A stretch of 64,000 bases of DNA from Arabidopsis thaliana (GCF_000001735.4 NC_003074.8:9486101-9550100), one strand, 5' to 3'; positions 1 through 11,011 are shown, counted from the stretch's first letter. Notes: generated from the letters alone by a model not told the origin. Translations and numbers: made by a program.

Positions 1-247
1 CCTCTTCTTAATTATATGCAGAATTAAATTAATATAAACTACATTTCAAGGAATATGAAATATATATATATATATGAAATGGTTATAGATCAGTGATTAA
101 AATCTCCAAAATACCCTCGTTTTTCCCTTATATTAACGAGAAAAACGTAGGTATTTTGGGTAAAATACACTAGTTGGTTGATCATTAACATAAACAAGAA
201 GAAAAATATAAACCAAAAAAAAAAAACACATCAAGAAACTGCTTCTA

Positions 248-523
248 CTAGTTATGCAAAGGATCCGGACAACTTGGTACTATTCTTTTACTCTCACTGA
301 TCCCTTTACCGACAAAAGAATCCACCGGTGGAAATTTCCCGGCGCCGAAGTACTTCTTCATTAGATCTTCTTCTTGTCTCTTACCCGAAGCCGGAGTTTC
401 TGGAAATATCCGAATTGCCCCTACCCGTGAATATACACAGAAGAGATGGAGCATATAAGAAAGCAAGATCACCATTAGAAGTGTAGTAGTCAAAGAGCTT
501 CTCCATTCTCGAGCATGAGTCAT
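248..523 (-). CDS. CLE27: CLE27 secreted signalling peptide precursor
   Basis: Single-exon 91-aa precursor. An N-terminal basic stretch is followed by a hydrophobic segment (about residues 10-34) that serves as signal peptide or anchor. A variable middle follows, and the C-terminal 12 residues (80-91, RIVPSCPDPLHN) are the CLE motif immediately before the stop. CLE precursors are cleaved to 12-13 aa ligands, often hydroxylated or arabinosylated on prolines, that bind CLV1/BAM-type receptor kinases at the cell surface. Odd point: motif position 6 is Cys, where most CLE peptides have Gly. The start is the first ATG and is followed by a good signal sequence; the size is normal for the family. 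The upstream (right-hand) side holds a G-box and a TATA-like run. The identification rests on the recognised peptide sequence. Confidence 0.93.
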   Translation of the reverse strand: MTHAREWRSSLTTTLLMVILLSYMLHLFCVYSRVGAIRIFPETPASGKRQEEDLMKKYFGAGKFPPVDSFVGKGISESKRIVPSCPDPLHN

Positions 524-722
524 ATCCCAAACCTAAACCCTAACATAAAGTCGTCTTCTTGATTAAACCCTAATCATCGATTTTATATCTCTTCTTTCTG
601 TCTTGTCTTCTCTGGGTTAGATCTATCTTCTATGACTATTTCTGAAGTTGAGAGAGAGAGAGCAAAAGATTGAAGTTTTGTTTTGTGAGAAGAAGAGTGG
701 CTTTCATGCAAATTTAATGGCC

Positions 723-746
723 CACGTGAATGGTTATATATAAATA
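723..746 (-). promoter_or_regulatory. G-box and TATA-like run upstream of CLE27
   Basis: CACGTG at 723-728 is followed by a TATATAAATA-like run at about 735-746, roughly 210-220 bp upstream of the CLE27 start codon when read on the minus strand. The G-box is a bZIP/bHLH site and the AT run can serve as a TATA box. Function is inferred from position only. Confidence 0.4.
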
Positions 747-759
747 CAAGACAAGATCA

Positions 760-3140
760 GAGAATTGATTAATTTAGTTTTTTTTTCGTTTCATTACTAG
801 TACATATTTTCACATATCTAATTATGATAAATAGTGGTATAGTACTATTATTGGTGTACAACTGTGTATATACAGTATATTATTTAAGCTGTACGAGCAT
901 ATATAAAAATTAATTTAAAATAGTTTTGTCTCTTGTTCTGGAATTGTCAAGAATTATTACATTGTACATTGCTTTATAATTAGATTCTGTATCTAAAATT
1001 ACATATACAAATATAAACAATTTATATATTGATTCTTTAGACGTACGGGAAAAACAGAACTTTCAAAAATCAATAAATGCACCACCCACCAACGTACTTA
1101 CCCATTTTTGGTATGAATTTCAAATTGTTGTCGTTTTGGAGTTAGCTTTATATAGATGATGTAGAATAGGTTTACTTTGGAACATTATTGATGTAATGAC
1201 TTGGTACAGTTATATATACAAGAAAATTTGAATTTAATGGGTTTGAATGTGGATCATTGGATCTTATGCTAAACAAAAACCGTGCCACCATTCCTTTCAA
1301 TAATTTTTGTTTATCATTTTTGACATACATGACTAAAGTCTAAAACATTAGACCGTAAATGGCTATGAGCATAGACTGTATATTAAAACTAGTAGCATTG
1401 TGTGAAAGGAATTGTCAATTAAGATTTCATAGTTATTTAACTACAAAATAATTATTACAAATACCAACAAAGAAAACTTCATATTTTATTATGTAAGCGT
1501 CTCTTGAGAAAATCTGAAGATAGTGTGACGTAAGCAAATAGTGATTACGTTTGGTTTTGTTCAATACAACACAAAATTGTTCCTTTGGATGTTTGTATGT
1601 TAGAGATGAGTTTGGAAAAAGGGTGTCGTTTCATTAACTGCACTTTGCCGTTTTGTGTTTGTTTTGTTCCTCTTTCTTTCTCTCTTTGGTTTCGTCTCTT
1701 CTTCTTGCCTTCTTTCGCATCTTCCTCTTCGTGTCAGAATTATGCAAAGATCCCATCATCATTATTATTATGCGATTCCAAAATGCTTTTGTAGTATTTC
1801 AGATATAAGGAACTATAAAATTGTGGATATTATAAGATATAGTATGTGATTAATTAAACATAGCTAAACAAAAAAAAAGTGATACGTTTGAATGAAGAAA
1901 AAAGAGAGTAAAATCATTCAAACGTATCACTTTTTGGAAATCGGTTGTCCGAAGATAAAAGAATCATAGTCTTAAATTATAAAAAAAGGAAAAATCCACA
2001 CAAAAAGTTAAAGCCAATAAATACATATATTCCATCCATTTGAAATTAAGTTGTTTCTTAAAACATTAAAATTTTCCACACAAATATATCGTGGCTTTCA
2101 TATTGACTATTGTATAATTCCGAACATTCACAATTTTTTTTTGACTATTGTAATTTTATATTATATTATATTATTTTTAAATAGGGACAAATGAGATATT
2201 TCTTTATAAAAGTCATATTGAATCATATATATATATTTTTTTCTTTTTCATAAAACGATACTTAGTTTCAATAAAACATTTGTCTAAAACACACTTAATT
2301 TAAAACTGATAAGAATATTATTTCTTAACATTCAATCGGACTATTTTTCCTTTGGAACATTTTTTAAAAATTCCATTTTGGGGTTTATTTTGTATATTCA
2401 GGATATATAAATTTTCTATAAGTAATTTTAGTTATACGGGTTATACCCAACTGGACTAATTTTGAATTTCTTTTAAATTCGATTTATGTTCATTATATAT
2501 TTTCACCCAATAGGAGTTTTTTTTTTCTTTCTTTTCGGTGTTGTACTACTAGTCCACTGATTTAATTTTCTTATGAAATAGTGTGAAAGTTAGACTTACA
2601 AATTTGTTCTCAGCCCAATCATGATAATAGCTCTATAAAAGCCCATGTCCATGTCCACATAAATCCTAAAAAACATATAATGACTAGAGTAACTACATAC
2701 ATAGCTGATAGCTCTATTATGATTAAACCGGTTTGAACTCTGTTTACACATAACCTGCCATACCAACTGTTGAACCGGATCGGTTTGTTATGTTAGCCGA
2801 TATTGAAGAGATAGATTGTAGTTGTACAATTACAAATTTACAATCCAAACAAATAAATAAAATCTAATCTTTTGAATTGAAGATATAGATAAAATACATT
2901 TACACACACTTTGCTTTAAATTAACAATAAATTTAACTAACATGTTTTCAAATTTTTTTTTTTGTATAAAGTAACATTAGTTTATAATAATTAAATACAA
3001 GTTTAATAAAAAAAAATTCTAATTTCATTTTTTTATCGGCTTTCTAATTTCATTTTTGTTTCCTTAAATACATTTATACACCGAATAAAATTATTTATTA
3101 GTTTCCTAAATTATTTATATATCTCTGAAGAAAAAAGAAA
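760..3140. other. Intergenic AT-rich stretch, no gene seen
   Basis: About 2.4 kb between CLE27 and the DUF1644 gene. It contains only short open frames with no family signature, such as those at 1585-1849. The only structured feature I see is a perfect hairpin at 1874-1935. CT-rich leader sequence of the next gene begins at about 3150. Confidence 0.6.
1874..1935. repeat. Perfect 22-bp inverted repeat (hairpin)
   Basis: Left arm 1874-1895 and right arm 1914-1935 are exact reverse complements (22/22) around an 18-nt A-rich loop (1896-1913). The arm core is GTGATACGTTTGAATGA. No flanking target-site duplication is obvious. It could be a foldback-element relic or a small-RNA hairpin, and the sequence alone does not decide. 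Confidence 0.85.
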
Positions 3141-3735
3141 AGTAAAGTAAAGTAGCCGCCTCATCCTCCTCGTCTCTTCTCGTTAGCTCTCTCAATGAGG
3201 AGCCCGATTTAGGGTTTCCTCCATTGGTTATATCAATTCGATCATCTCCACAAAGCTCTCGAAGACTCTTTCGGTGATCTCATCTTCTTCTTCTTGTACG
3301 AATCTCTCACTCTCTCTTCATTTCGCGTTATAGGGGTTTCTCCAACATTTGCGTTTACGATTCTCACTTTTTCTGCTTCTATGAATACATTTTGATCTGG
3401 GTTTTTCGTTGATTGAAGTATTAGCTGATCCGATTTGACAAAGTTTGAAACTTTCGTTGCTTAGGTTAATCTCTTGACTAGACTTTTTATCTTGCTTCTG
3501 TTTCTCAATCCGATTAGGCGATGAACTCAGGTTTTGTGCGATTGCAATTTGTATATATGACTATTGAAGCTTATCATATAGATCTCTTGCTAATCTTGGT
3601 TTTTAAGAACTGTATTCCTCTTTCAGGCTTGTTACTAGCATTTACAAATTTTCAGTTTGATGTTGCTTATGAGAAGGTTACTTATTGCAGGTTTAGCCTC
3701 CTGGAGGTTACTTTGTTTGTTACTAGTTCCAAAAC

Positions 3736-4854
3736 ATGCCGAAAGAGAGGAAAGAACGGTCCGTATCTCTTGATAAGTATAAACGATCGCCACTGTGTTG
3801 TGAGGCAAGCCTTGCTTTGAAGCCGAGTGAGAAACAAGTTAAGGAATGGGAAGAGGCTCGTTGTCCTGTTTGTATGGAACATCCTCACAATGGGATTCTT
3901 CTCATTTGTTCTTCTTATGAAAATGGTTGTCGACCTTACATGTGCGACACTAGCCATCGGCATTCTAACTGTTTCGATCAGTTCCGCAAAGCTTCTAAAG
4001 AGAAACCTTCTTTGTCTTTACTTCGTGAGGAAGAGGAAAGTAATGAACCAACTGAGATGGAAGATGTGGATTCAGACTCAACTGCTGTAAATCTATTAGG
4101 AGAAGCTGCATCTGAGATAACAGTTGTGGATTTAAGTGATGGTGAGAGAGGAGAAGAAGAAGTAGAAGAAGAAGAAGAAGAAGTAGTAGTAGAAGAAGAA
4201 GAAGAAGGAATTGTAACAACAGAAGAAGATCAAGAAAAAAACAAACCACAAAAGCTTACTTGTCCGTTATGTCGTGGACATATAAAAGAATGGGTAGTTG
4301 TTAAAGCAGCTCGATGTTTCATGAACTCAAAACATAGAAGCTGTTCTTGTGAGACTTGTGATTTCAGTGGAAGCTATTCCGATCTGAGAAAGCACGCAAG
4401 GCTTCTACATCCAGGAGTTAGGCCATCAGAAGCAGATCCAGAGAGACAGAGAAGCTGGAGGAGGCTAGAAAGGCAGAGCGATTTAGGGGATTTACTTAGC
4501 ACACTCCAATCTTCTTTTGGAGGAGATGAAATAAGTAACGATGATGGGTTTCTATTTGCTGATACTCGCTTGCTTACAGTGTACTTTCTCATCCGCGTGT
4601 TTAGACCAGAATCGAGTGGCTCAAGGAGTAGTAGCTGGTCTGGTACATCTAGAGCTAGGACACATACAAGTGGGAGAAGAAGATCTTCAAGACCTGCAAG
4701 TCTTTGGGGAGAGAGCTATGAAGGTAATACAGGAACATCACCTAGAGATGAGGAGAATAATCAATCTTCTGATGAACAAGTGTCTGGAACTCGGAGACGT
4801 CGTTCTAGAAGAAGAACTGTCATTGATGATGATGATGAAGAAGAAGAACCGTGA
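3736..4854 (+). CDS. DUF1644 zinc-finger-like protein
   Basis: A 372-aa protein in one coding exon. Residues 43-79 form the first Cys/His cluster (C43, C46, C58, C65, C70, H74, C79), typical of the plant DUF1644 family. Residues about 100-165 are strongly acidic with runs of Glu. Residues 176-225 form a second cluster (CPLC at 176-179, C194, C203, C205, C208, H220, H225), ending in a C2H2-like finger. The tail from about 295 is Ser/Arg-rich and then acidic. The 5' leader starts near 3150 and appears to carry an intron of about 3296-3690 (GTACG donor, TTGCAG acceptor) just upstream of the ATG. The gene converges on the L15 gene. DUF1644 proteins are often stress-responsive, but the molecular function is unknown. 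Confidence 0.88.
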   Translation: MPKERKERSVSLDKYKRSPLCCEASLALKPSEKQVKEWEEARCPVCMEHPHNGILLICSSYENGCRPYMCDTSHRHSNCFDQFRKASKEKPSLSLLREEEESNEPTEMEDVDSDSTAVNLLGEAASEITVVDLSDGERGEEEVEEEEEEVVVEEEEEGIVTTEEDQEKNKPQKLTCPLCRGHIKEWVVVKAARCFMNSKHRSCSCETCDFSGSYSDLRKHARLLHPGVRPSEADPERQRSWRRLERQSDLGDLLSTLQSSFGGDEISNDDGFLFADTRLLTVYFLIRVFRPESSGSRSSSWSGTSRARTHTSGRRRSSRPASLWGESYEGNTGTSPRDEENNQSSDEQVSGTRRRRSRRRTVIDDDDEEEEP

Positions 4855-5167
4855 TGCTCTGCAGTTTGGAAATTTGGTCTTTGGAGTTTATGATAAAATG
4901 GGGGAAACCTTGTAGTAATAACCCCACTTATGAAACCCTATTATGTAAAATTTCTTTGGAGATTGAAAAAAGTTTCTACTATTGGGAAACAAAATGTTCA
5001 ATATTTCATTACCGTTTAAATATCTTTTTGATAATGACTCTTCAAACAACAAAATGTAAATCTCTTCACCATACAAAAAGACAAAGGAATTGTAATTAAC
5101 ATTTGTCATAGACAATTATCTTCTCTGCAGCTTTACAACACTAAAAAGAGCTTGAAACTGAAGTAAT

Positions 5168-6458
5168 TTAAGCAGAGGCTGCTGGCTCTGAAGTTGCTGC
5201 TTCTGCTGCTGCAGCTCTCTTCTTGGCAAAGTATTCATCTGCTCGTGCTTGGTTCTTTGCAACAGATGGCTTAACCCATTTCTTTCTTCCCGGCAACACA
5301 GTGAGTGTACAACCTGAAGCTTCAAGCTTCTCTTTTGCTTGTGTTGAGAAGGCACGAGCTTTGAAGGTGAGCTTCATGCTTAGTTCTCCTGTACCCAGAA
5401 TCTGAAATCCAAGACCAATCAAAACGTTTAAATAAAGAAAGAAAAGACGAAAGCACAATCGAAAGAAGTAGGATCAACAAGTTTGGAAAACTAACCTTAA
5501 GAGGGAGTTTCCTTTCTCTCCCTGAAGGATTAATCAAACCCTTTTGCTTCAATGTCTCCAATGACACTTCATCTCCCTCTTGAAACCCAGCTGTTTCTAT
5601 GTCTTTGATATTAACCGGTAAGTATTTAGGTAATCCTGAACGCATACCTGTTTAAAGAACACAGTAACGCAACGATGCATCAGAAATATATCTCTATTGG
5701 TTTGAGCTAATTAGCAAAATCGAACCATGAAATATCTCTATTCACTAACTACAATCTTGATCCATAGTTGTCAATTCATGGCTCTCTTACCCAATATTAA
5801 ATCTATGAAACAAATGTGCCCTAACTAAATAAAACTGAAAGCAGCATCACCAAATTTAAACAGAGCCTTTTGGATGAGACATTTCATCGAACATTTGGGC
5901 TACACAAAACTTGGATACCAAACAAAAACAAAACTTTACCTCCAGCGATTCCTCTAAGTTTGGGAAGACGACGATAAAGAGCAGTTTGACCACCTTCAAA
6001 GCCTCTCATAATCCCAGGACCCGATCTTGATTTCTGACCTCTCATACCAAAACCACAACTTGCTCCTTGTCCTGCAGAGATACCTCTACCTTTTCTCTTC
6101 TGCTTCTTCCTCGAACCTGGCTGTGGTCCAAGATTATCCAAACGGAATCTCTCCGGAGCTACAACTGCCGACGACGTAGCCGCCGTTTGGCTAACCACAA
6201 CAAGGGGTCTCGCAAATTGCTGTTGGTTTCTCGTTTTAAGGGTTTGGTTGAGTTTCAGAGATAGAATCTGACTTGGGTTTGCCCCCAAAACACTTACATT
6301 TCCCTGTACACATTTCAAATTCCAATTTTACGGATTCATTCAAAATTGACATTTGTAGAAGAATGAGAGATTACCTTGAATGAAGTAGAAGATAAGTGGA
6401 GACGGTAACAATGGCGGGAGGTGAGAGGATTTGATGAGATTGAGAGTGGAGTAGCCAT
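5168..6458 (-). CDS. RPL15: Chloroplast 50S ribosomal protein L15
   Basis: Nuclear gene for plastid ribosomal protein uL15, a component of the large subunit. Four exons on the minus strand: 6375-6458, 5940-6303, 5496-5647 and 5168-5401, all with GT-AG junctions, joining to 277 aa. Residues 1 to about 67 are rich in Ser, Thr and basic residues, as expected of a plastid transit peptide. The bacterial-type L15 N-terminal signature begins near residue 84, with basic [12 protein letters not shown] at 91-102 and the glycine-rich [10 protein letters not shown] region at 114-123. The C-terminal L15 fold with LKITGTGE-like sequence (here LKILGTGE) follows, then a plant Ala-rich tail. Upstream lie a TGGGCC element and an AAACGACATCGT motif, as usual for translation-apparatus genes. 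Confidence 0.96.
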
Positions 6459-6551
6459 GGTCACAGGGAACAACAGATGAAACAAAGCTTCAAGGATAAG
6501 GTTGAGGAAGATAGATAGAGAGAGATAACTTTCTTGAGAAACTTAAGAGTT

Positions 6552-6594
6552 AAACGACATCGTCTTACATAATCACTTAATTGTTTATTGGGCC
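6552..6594 (-). promoter_or_regulatory. Core promoter motifs of RPL15
   Basis: AAACGACATCGT lies at 6552-6563 and a site II element TGGGCC at 6589-6594, about 95-135 bp upstream of the L15 start codon. Site II elements are bound by TCP factors and are enriched in promoters of ribosomal protein genes. The role here is inferred from sequence and position. Confidence 0.55.
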
Positions 6595-6931
6595 TTTCAC
6601 AGCAAATTTAGGCCTTTTCGTTTTCAATAAAAGAGTCGTTACTCGTTCGTATCAATTCGTTTGTGTCCAAAGTGGGTTTTCAGATAAGCTCATGTCTGAA
6701 TTAGTCGGGATGATCAAGACACCAGTGCCAATAAAAGAAACGATAAGAAATTATAGTATTTATACTAACTTGATATATATAAACACAAATATTTATACAC
6801 ATAACACAATTATAAGTTCAAACTACAACCCCAAATCAACACCTGAAACTACAACCCCAAATCATTACACAATCTCAATTAACCACATAGAAAATTATAT
6901 ATATTGGTGAATTTTGTAACTTCCTTAATCT

Positions 6932-7771
6932 TTAATCTTTGCGAAGTCTTTTCTTCACGACAAGAAGAGAACAATCTGTATTTTGTGTACACCTGCATTT
7001 AATTAAAAGATGTTTGTTATCTCAACTTTTCCATCAATACTAAGTTTTTTAACTGATATTTTGAAATTAAAAGATGTTTCTTACTTTTTGAGACTTTGTT
7101 GATCGCTCGTAACTATTAAATTGATATTTCGTTCTTGAATTATCTTGCGGATTAGATCTTTAGGGTCTCCATCATCAGTAAATGTCTCTGCCTTGATCTG
7201 TTTTCAACATGATTATGATGAGATCATGAGACTAAAATATTGCAACAAATGGTTGTCATGAAAAGAACTTCATTTTTTTCTTTTAAAACTTTGGTATTTA
7301 AAAATATATATATGATATTGTATTAATAACAAGTTAAATGATTCAGTCAATAGATTATTACCCCATGATTTAAACATATCTTCTTGGCTTTCTCTAATAT
7401 ACCCAAAGCAATTTTCATATTCTTTTCTTGAGCCAATCTTATGAGTTCTGAATCTGCAAAACACACATAAAAACTGATCAATTTTCAACAAAAGAAAGTA
7501 CTAGGTGAAAATGGATAGAAAATTTGATATTTATTGAAAACTCCCAACAAATTAGTCGATAAAATGACTTACTAGGTGAAAATGGATAGAAAATTTGAGC
7601 AAAGCCGACTGATGAAGAAAGTACGGTAGGAGGAGTAAAGGAATTTTGTGGCTGTTTTGCAAAGATATAAACTTTGGAGCTCTCAATGGTATCTTTTTGG
7701 TTTTCAAGTGCCCAAATGAGTAAATCATAACTTGCGTTGCTCTCGTCAATAATCAGCATAACATTCTTCAT
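6932..7771 (-). CDS. Universal stress protein-like, small
   Basis: Four exons on the minus strand: 7573-7771, 7362-7453, 7085-7197 and 6932-6992. All junctions are GT-AG and join to 154 aa. The start MKNVMLIIDESNASYDLLIWAL matches the first beta strand and helix of the UspA fold. The middle SELIRLAQEKNMKIALGIL and the end SLLVVKK match the remaining alpha/beta core. The glycine-rich ATP-binding loop usual in MJ0577-type USPs (GxxGx9GS/T) is replaced by SDQQSLKKCTQNTDCSL, so nucleotide binding is doubtful. The exon 3/exon 4 junction is needed to avoid an early stop and gives a normal family length. The biological role is not known to me. Confidence 0.85.
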
Positions 7772-8640
7772 CTTCTCTCTTTGTTTCTTCTTCTCCTTTC
7801 TTCTTCTAGCTTCTGCTAAAACCTCTTGTCAATGTGCAACTTTATAGTATATTTGGAAGTGGATTAACTTGTCAAAGGAAGTAATATAAAAAAAAATCTT
7901 AGGTGATTGGGTAATTGAAAGGCATGGGTTAACGACTTGATTCTGGCTTCTTCTCGTTTGCAAAATAAAATAAAATTATACACACAAGTAATACTATATT
8001 AAACCCGTGTGTAGTGGCAAAGTAGGTTTGGATTAGAACCAAAAGCGTAAAATCGCTATAACTTCAAGTTCAATCCCACAATATGCAATCATTTAAAGAA
8101 ATTACATAACGATTTATAGTGATTTAATCTCCATGTTATATCACTTGATCATTTAGATTTCGGTTCAGATTCTGCTTAACTTGTGATGAGTTTGCGGAAA
8201 ACGTTTTACTGAAATTTTCAAAAGACTAGTCATATGCTTATTCAAATTAGGATAGAGACAATGCTAAGTCTAACAAAAAAACATTTGTATATCAAAAAAG
8301 AAAACAATCGAATAATATGATCTCATTCTACAACATATTACCAATTCTCCATTGAAATATTCCATTAATAAAATGGTGTGAGTGGACCGGTGTTTGGTAA
8401 CTGCCGGATACACGCCATTGATGACATAAAACATTATTCTCTTTGTCGGAATTTTTAATCATAATTAAATATCATTAGAGAGAGTTGGTAAAAGAAAAGA
8501 CATAATTAGCTAAACGGGCTAAAATGAAAAGTTAATGGGCCAAACAGACATATATCCAGCCCATTATAATCTCTGCATCTCCTACCTCTGAATCCCAAAA
8601 ACCCTAGCGATTTTTTTCTTCTCTCCCGAGACGCTCTGTG
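7772..8640. other. Divergent intergenic region, USP-like / RPA12-like
   Basis: About 870 bp between two divergent genes. No open frame of interest was found. The right end holds site II and telobox elements annotated separately; the rest is AT-rich with nothing I can name. Confidence 0.55.
8536..8606 (+). promoter_or_regulatory. Site II pair plus telobox upstream of RPA12-like gene
   Basis: TGGGCC at 8536-8541, AGCCCA (reverse orientation) at 8558-8563 and a telobox AAAACCCTAG at 8597-8606. This combination is typical of Arabidopsis ribosome-biogenesis and translation genes, which fits an RNA polymerase I subunit gene starting just downstream. Confidence 0.65.
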
Positions 8641-9003
8641 ATAGCGAAAGCATCTGTTGTAATCTAAGGTACTCGATGATTCTCCTTTTCCATTTTAGTT
8701 CTCATTTGAAGTATATAGAACTGTAAAAATTTGTTAAAGTTATAATTTTGGGTTTTAACGGAATTTAAAGTCTCGAACTTTCGATTCTGAGTATGATTTT
8801 GATGCTCATAGTACTACTCTTGAAATTTTAGATGATGTTAATGGAGATATTTAGCTTAAAGATGCTTACTTTACTCATCTGTTGAGCATAGGATCGTCTT
8901 AATCTTTTTACTCATTACTTGTAAATTTCTTCAAGCAATTGAGACATGTAGAGATGAGTTATGTTTTTTTCTTTTTTGGTGTCATTGTGTTAAAGGTTCT
9001 GTA

Positions 9004-9842
9004 ATGGAGAAATCTAGAGAAAGCGAGTTCTTGTTCTGTAATTTGTGTGGGACTATGCTTGTCTTGAAATCAACCAAGTATGCAGAATGTCCACATTGCA
9101 AAACAACACGGAATGCAAAAGGTTTTGATGAATCTTTCTTGATATCATCAAATCAAAACAAAGTTTTTGTTTCTTGGTTGGTTTAATCTTATTGCTGTGC
9201 TTTTATCGTTCAGATATCATCGACAAGGAAATAGCTTACACAGTTTCTGCTGAGGTATGCATCATACATTTTGTTTCGGTTTCATGGAGTAGCAAAAATC
9301 TCTCTGCTCTTGATTTGTGTTGTTAGTCAATTGTTATTAGGCTTATGAATACACACACACAGTAGAAAACCAGTTCTGTGCTATGTGATTACTTTCAGAC
9401 CTGAAAAATGGATGACTGTTTTGTTATTCTTGCAAGAATATTTCATCATGATCTTTGCTTTTGGTAGGATATCAGAAGAGAACTAGGAATATCATTGTTT
9501 GGTGAAAAAACGCAGGCAGAAGCTGAGCTACCAAAGGTTTGTTTATACGAAACAGATTTTTATGTACGTGTTTTTTTCTGAATCCATGACTTGTAATTTT
9601 TGATGATACTTCTCTTTGCAGATCAAAAAGGCATGCGAGAAATGCCAGCATCCTGAGCTTGTATACACAACCAGACAGGTATAGTCCTCAAGCTTTTTGA
9701 TTATGTGGTTTCAAGTTCTTGTCTTCTTGTTTCAATTTCAAAGTAAATGTTTTCATCGGATTTGCAGACGAGATCAGCTGATGAAGGACAGACAACATAT
9801 TACACTTGCCCCAATTGTGCTCATAGATTCACAGAAGGTTGA
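9004..9842 (+). CDS. RNA polymerase I subunit A12 (RPA12/TFIIS-like zinc ribbon)
   Basis: Five short exons (9004-9121, 9214-9254, 9468-9536, 9622-9678, 9768-9842) join to 119 aa. The N-terminal zinc ribbon uses C12, C15, C29 and C32. The C-terminal ribbon uses C81, C84, C109 and C112 and carries [15 protein letters not shown], the TFIIS/RPA12/RPB9 C-ribbon signature with the acidic pair D100-E101 at the hairpin tip that stimulates RNA cleavage. Length and two-ribbon layout fit the Pol I A12.2 subunit better than Pol II RPB9 or Pol III C11, but the paralogues are close. A 5'-leader intron (about 8669-8995) is likely. Site II and telobox elements upstream agree with a ribosome-biogenesis role. 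Confidence 0.87.
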
Positions 9843-10255
9843 TGTTTCCATCATTGTGATTCAGATATTCACAGAGCATACCAGTTTTGTTTCTTACATT
9901 AATGTTGCATATTCAATGATTCAGTGCCATCATTAGAACCTTATGTATATGTAAACCAACTCAATTTTGCAATGTCATGTAGTGTTCTTTAATCTTACTT
10001 ATTGACAAATATTATCACTTTAATACGAAAAGAATATCCAAATAAGCACCAGAGCAAAACTTGTAAGCACGCTCACTAATACACTTGCACGTCAAAACTA
10101 ATCTTACTCCTTAATCCAACGGCTACAAATCCGTTGACTACGATGACTATCGTAGATGCACTGTACATTATCACCACACCAAATCATTCCCACCTCTCAG
10201 TTTAAAAACCCAACTTAAACATTTAAACCTCTCAAACAGTTTCAAAACAAGAACC

Positions 10256-11011
10256 ATGGAAACGGCGTCGTTTAATCCTTCGTCTTTTCTGGCTACTTTC
10301 CCGTCGTTTCTCCTCCTCTTCCTCGCCGTATACACCATCGGCTATTTCCTAGTTTTCCGTACATGGAAACAATCATCACATTTAGGCGCTAGCTGCTTAA
10401 TGTCACTCTTCCACGGCACTCCCGCCGTTATAATGGCTTCCCACGCGCTGCTCACAACTCCACGCGCCGACGTACACTCATTCGCTTCTCCCAATACCGC
10501 CGTGGAATCAAACGTACTCGACTTCAGCATGGCTTATTTCACCGTTGATCTTCTCCATTACTTAATCTTCCTCCCTAACGACTTCATCTTCATCCTCCAC
10601 CACATTGCGACCCTATACGTTTTCGCCACGTGTAGATTCGCCGTCGGTCACGGAGCTCACGGGCTTCTCCTCCTCTTGATACTCGCGGAGGCGACGAGCG
10701 CGTGTCAGAACGTCTGGACGATCACCGGGTATAGAAAAAACGACGTCGCGTTAGCGAGGAGAGTGAGAGAGCTTTTGTCTCCGCCGTTTTATCTTTTTTA
10801 TACTGTGGTTCGTGGATTGGCTGGTCCGGTGGTTTTGTATGATATGGCGACGTTTTACGGTAGCGGTGCGGCGGATGGAGTGGTTCCACGGTGGGCTTGG
10901 TTATCGTGGCTTGTTGTGATTGGGTTTGCTATTTTGGTTAGTATTTTGTGGGTTTTACGTAATTGGCTTGATTGGTTTAGGGAGAATAACTCTAGCAAGA
11001 AATACAAGTGA
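10256..11011 (+). CDS. TLC-domain (TRAM/LAG1/CLN8) membrane protein
   Basis: Intronless 251-aa multi-pass membrane protein. Hydrophobic segments lie near residues 11-34, 46-65, 89-107, 110-129, 133-150, 174-195 and 212-236. The TLC hallmark is visible: FTVDLLHYL at 95-103 and LHHIATLYVF at 114-123 with the paired His115-His116. TLC proteins include ceramide synthases and lipid-handling proteins of ER and plasma membrane. This protein lacks the long ceramide-synthase (LAG1) layout and Hox-like region, so it belongs with the short TMEM136/TLCD-like plant group, whose activity I do not know. Local base composition is GC-richer than the flanks, normal for an intronless gene. Confidence 0.88.
   Translation: METASFNPSSFLATFPSFLLLFLAVYTIGYFLVFRTWKQSSHLGASCLMSLFHGTPAVIMASHALLTTPRADVHSFASPNTAVESNVLDFSMAYFTVDLLHYLIFLPNDFIFILHHIATLYVFATCRFAVGHGAHGLLLLLILAEATSACQNVWTITGYRKNDVALARRVRELLSPPFYLFYTVVRGLAGPVVLYDMATFYGSGAADGVVPRWAWLSWLVVIGFAILVSILWVLRNWLDWFRENNSSKKYK

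Noticed and set aside
1585-1849. Two overlapping open frames (69 and 64 aa)
   Set aside because: Low-complexity Phe/Ser-rich translations of a CT-rich stretch, with no conserved domain and no splice context.
3521-3820. 99-aa open frame overlapping the DUF1644 start
   Set aside because: Lies across the likely 5'-leader intron and its acceptor; no family match.
3995-4249. Antisense poly-Leu open frame
   Set aside because: Reverse translation of the GAA/GAG repeats that encode the acidic run of the DUF1644 protein.
6581-6910. 109-aa open frame between RPL15 and the USP-like gene
   Set aside because: Asn/Ile/Thr-rich translation of AT-rich spacer; no domain.
7081-7083. In-frame stop taken as the end of the USP-like gene (135 aa)
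   Set aside because: The stop lies in a GTAAGA donor; splicing to 6992 gives a better 154-aa protein that ends with the family's last beta strand.
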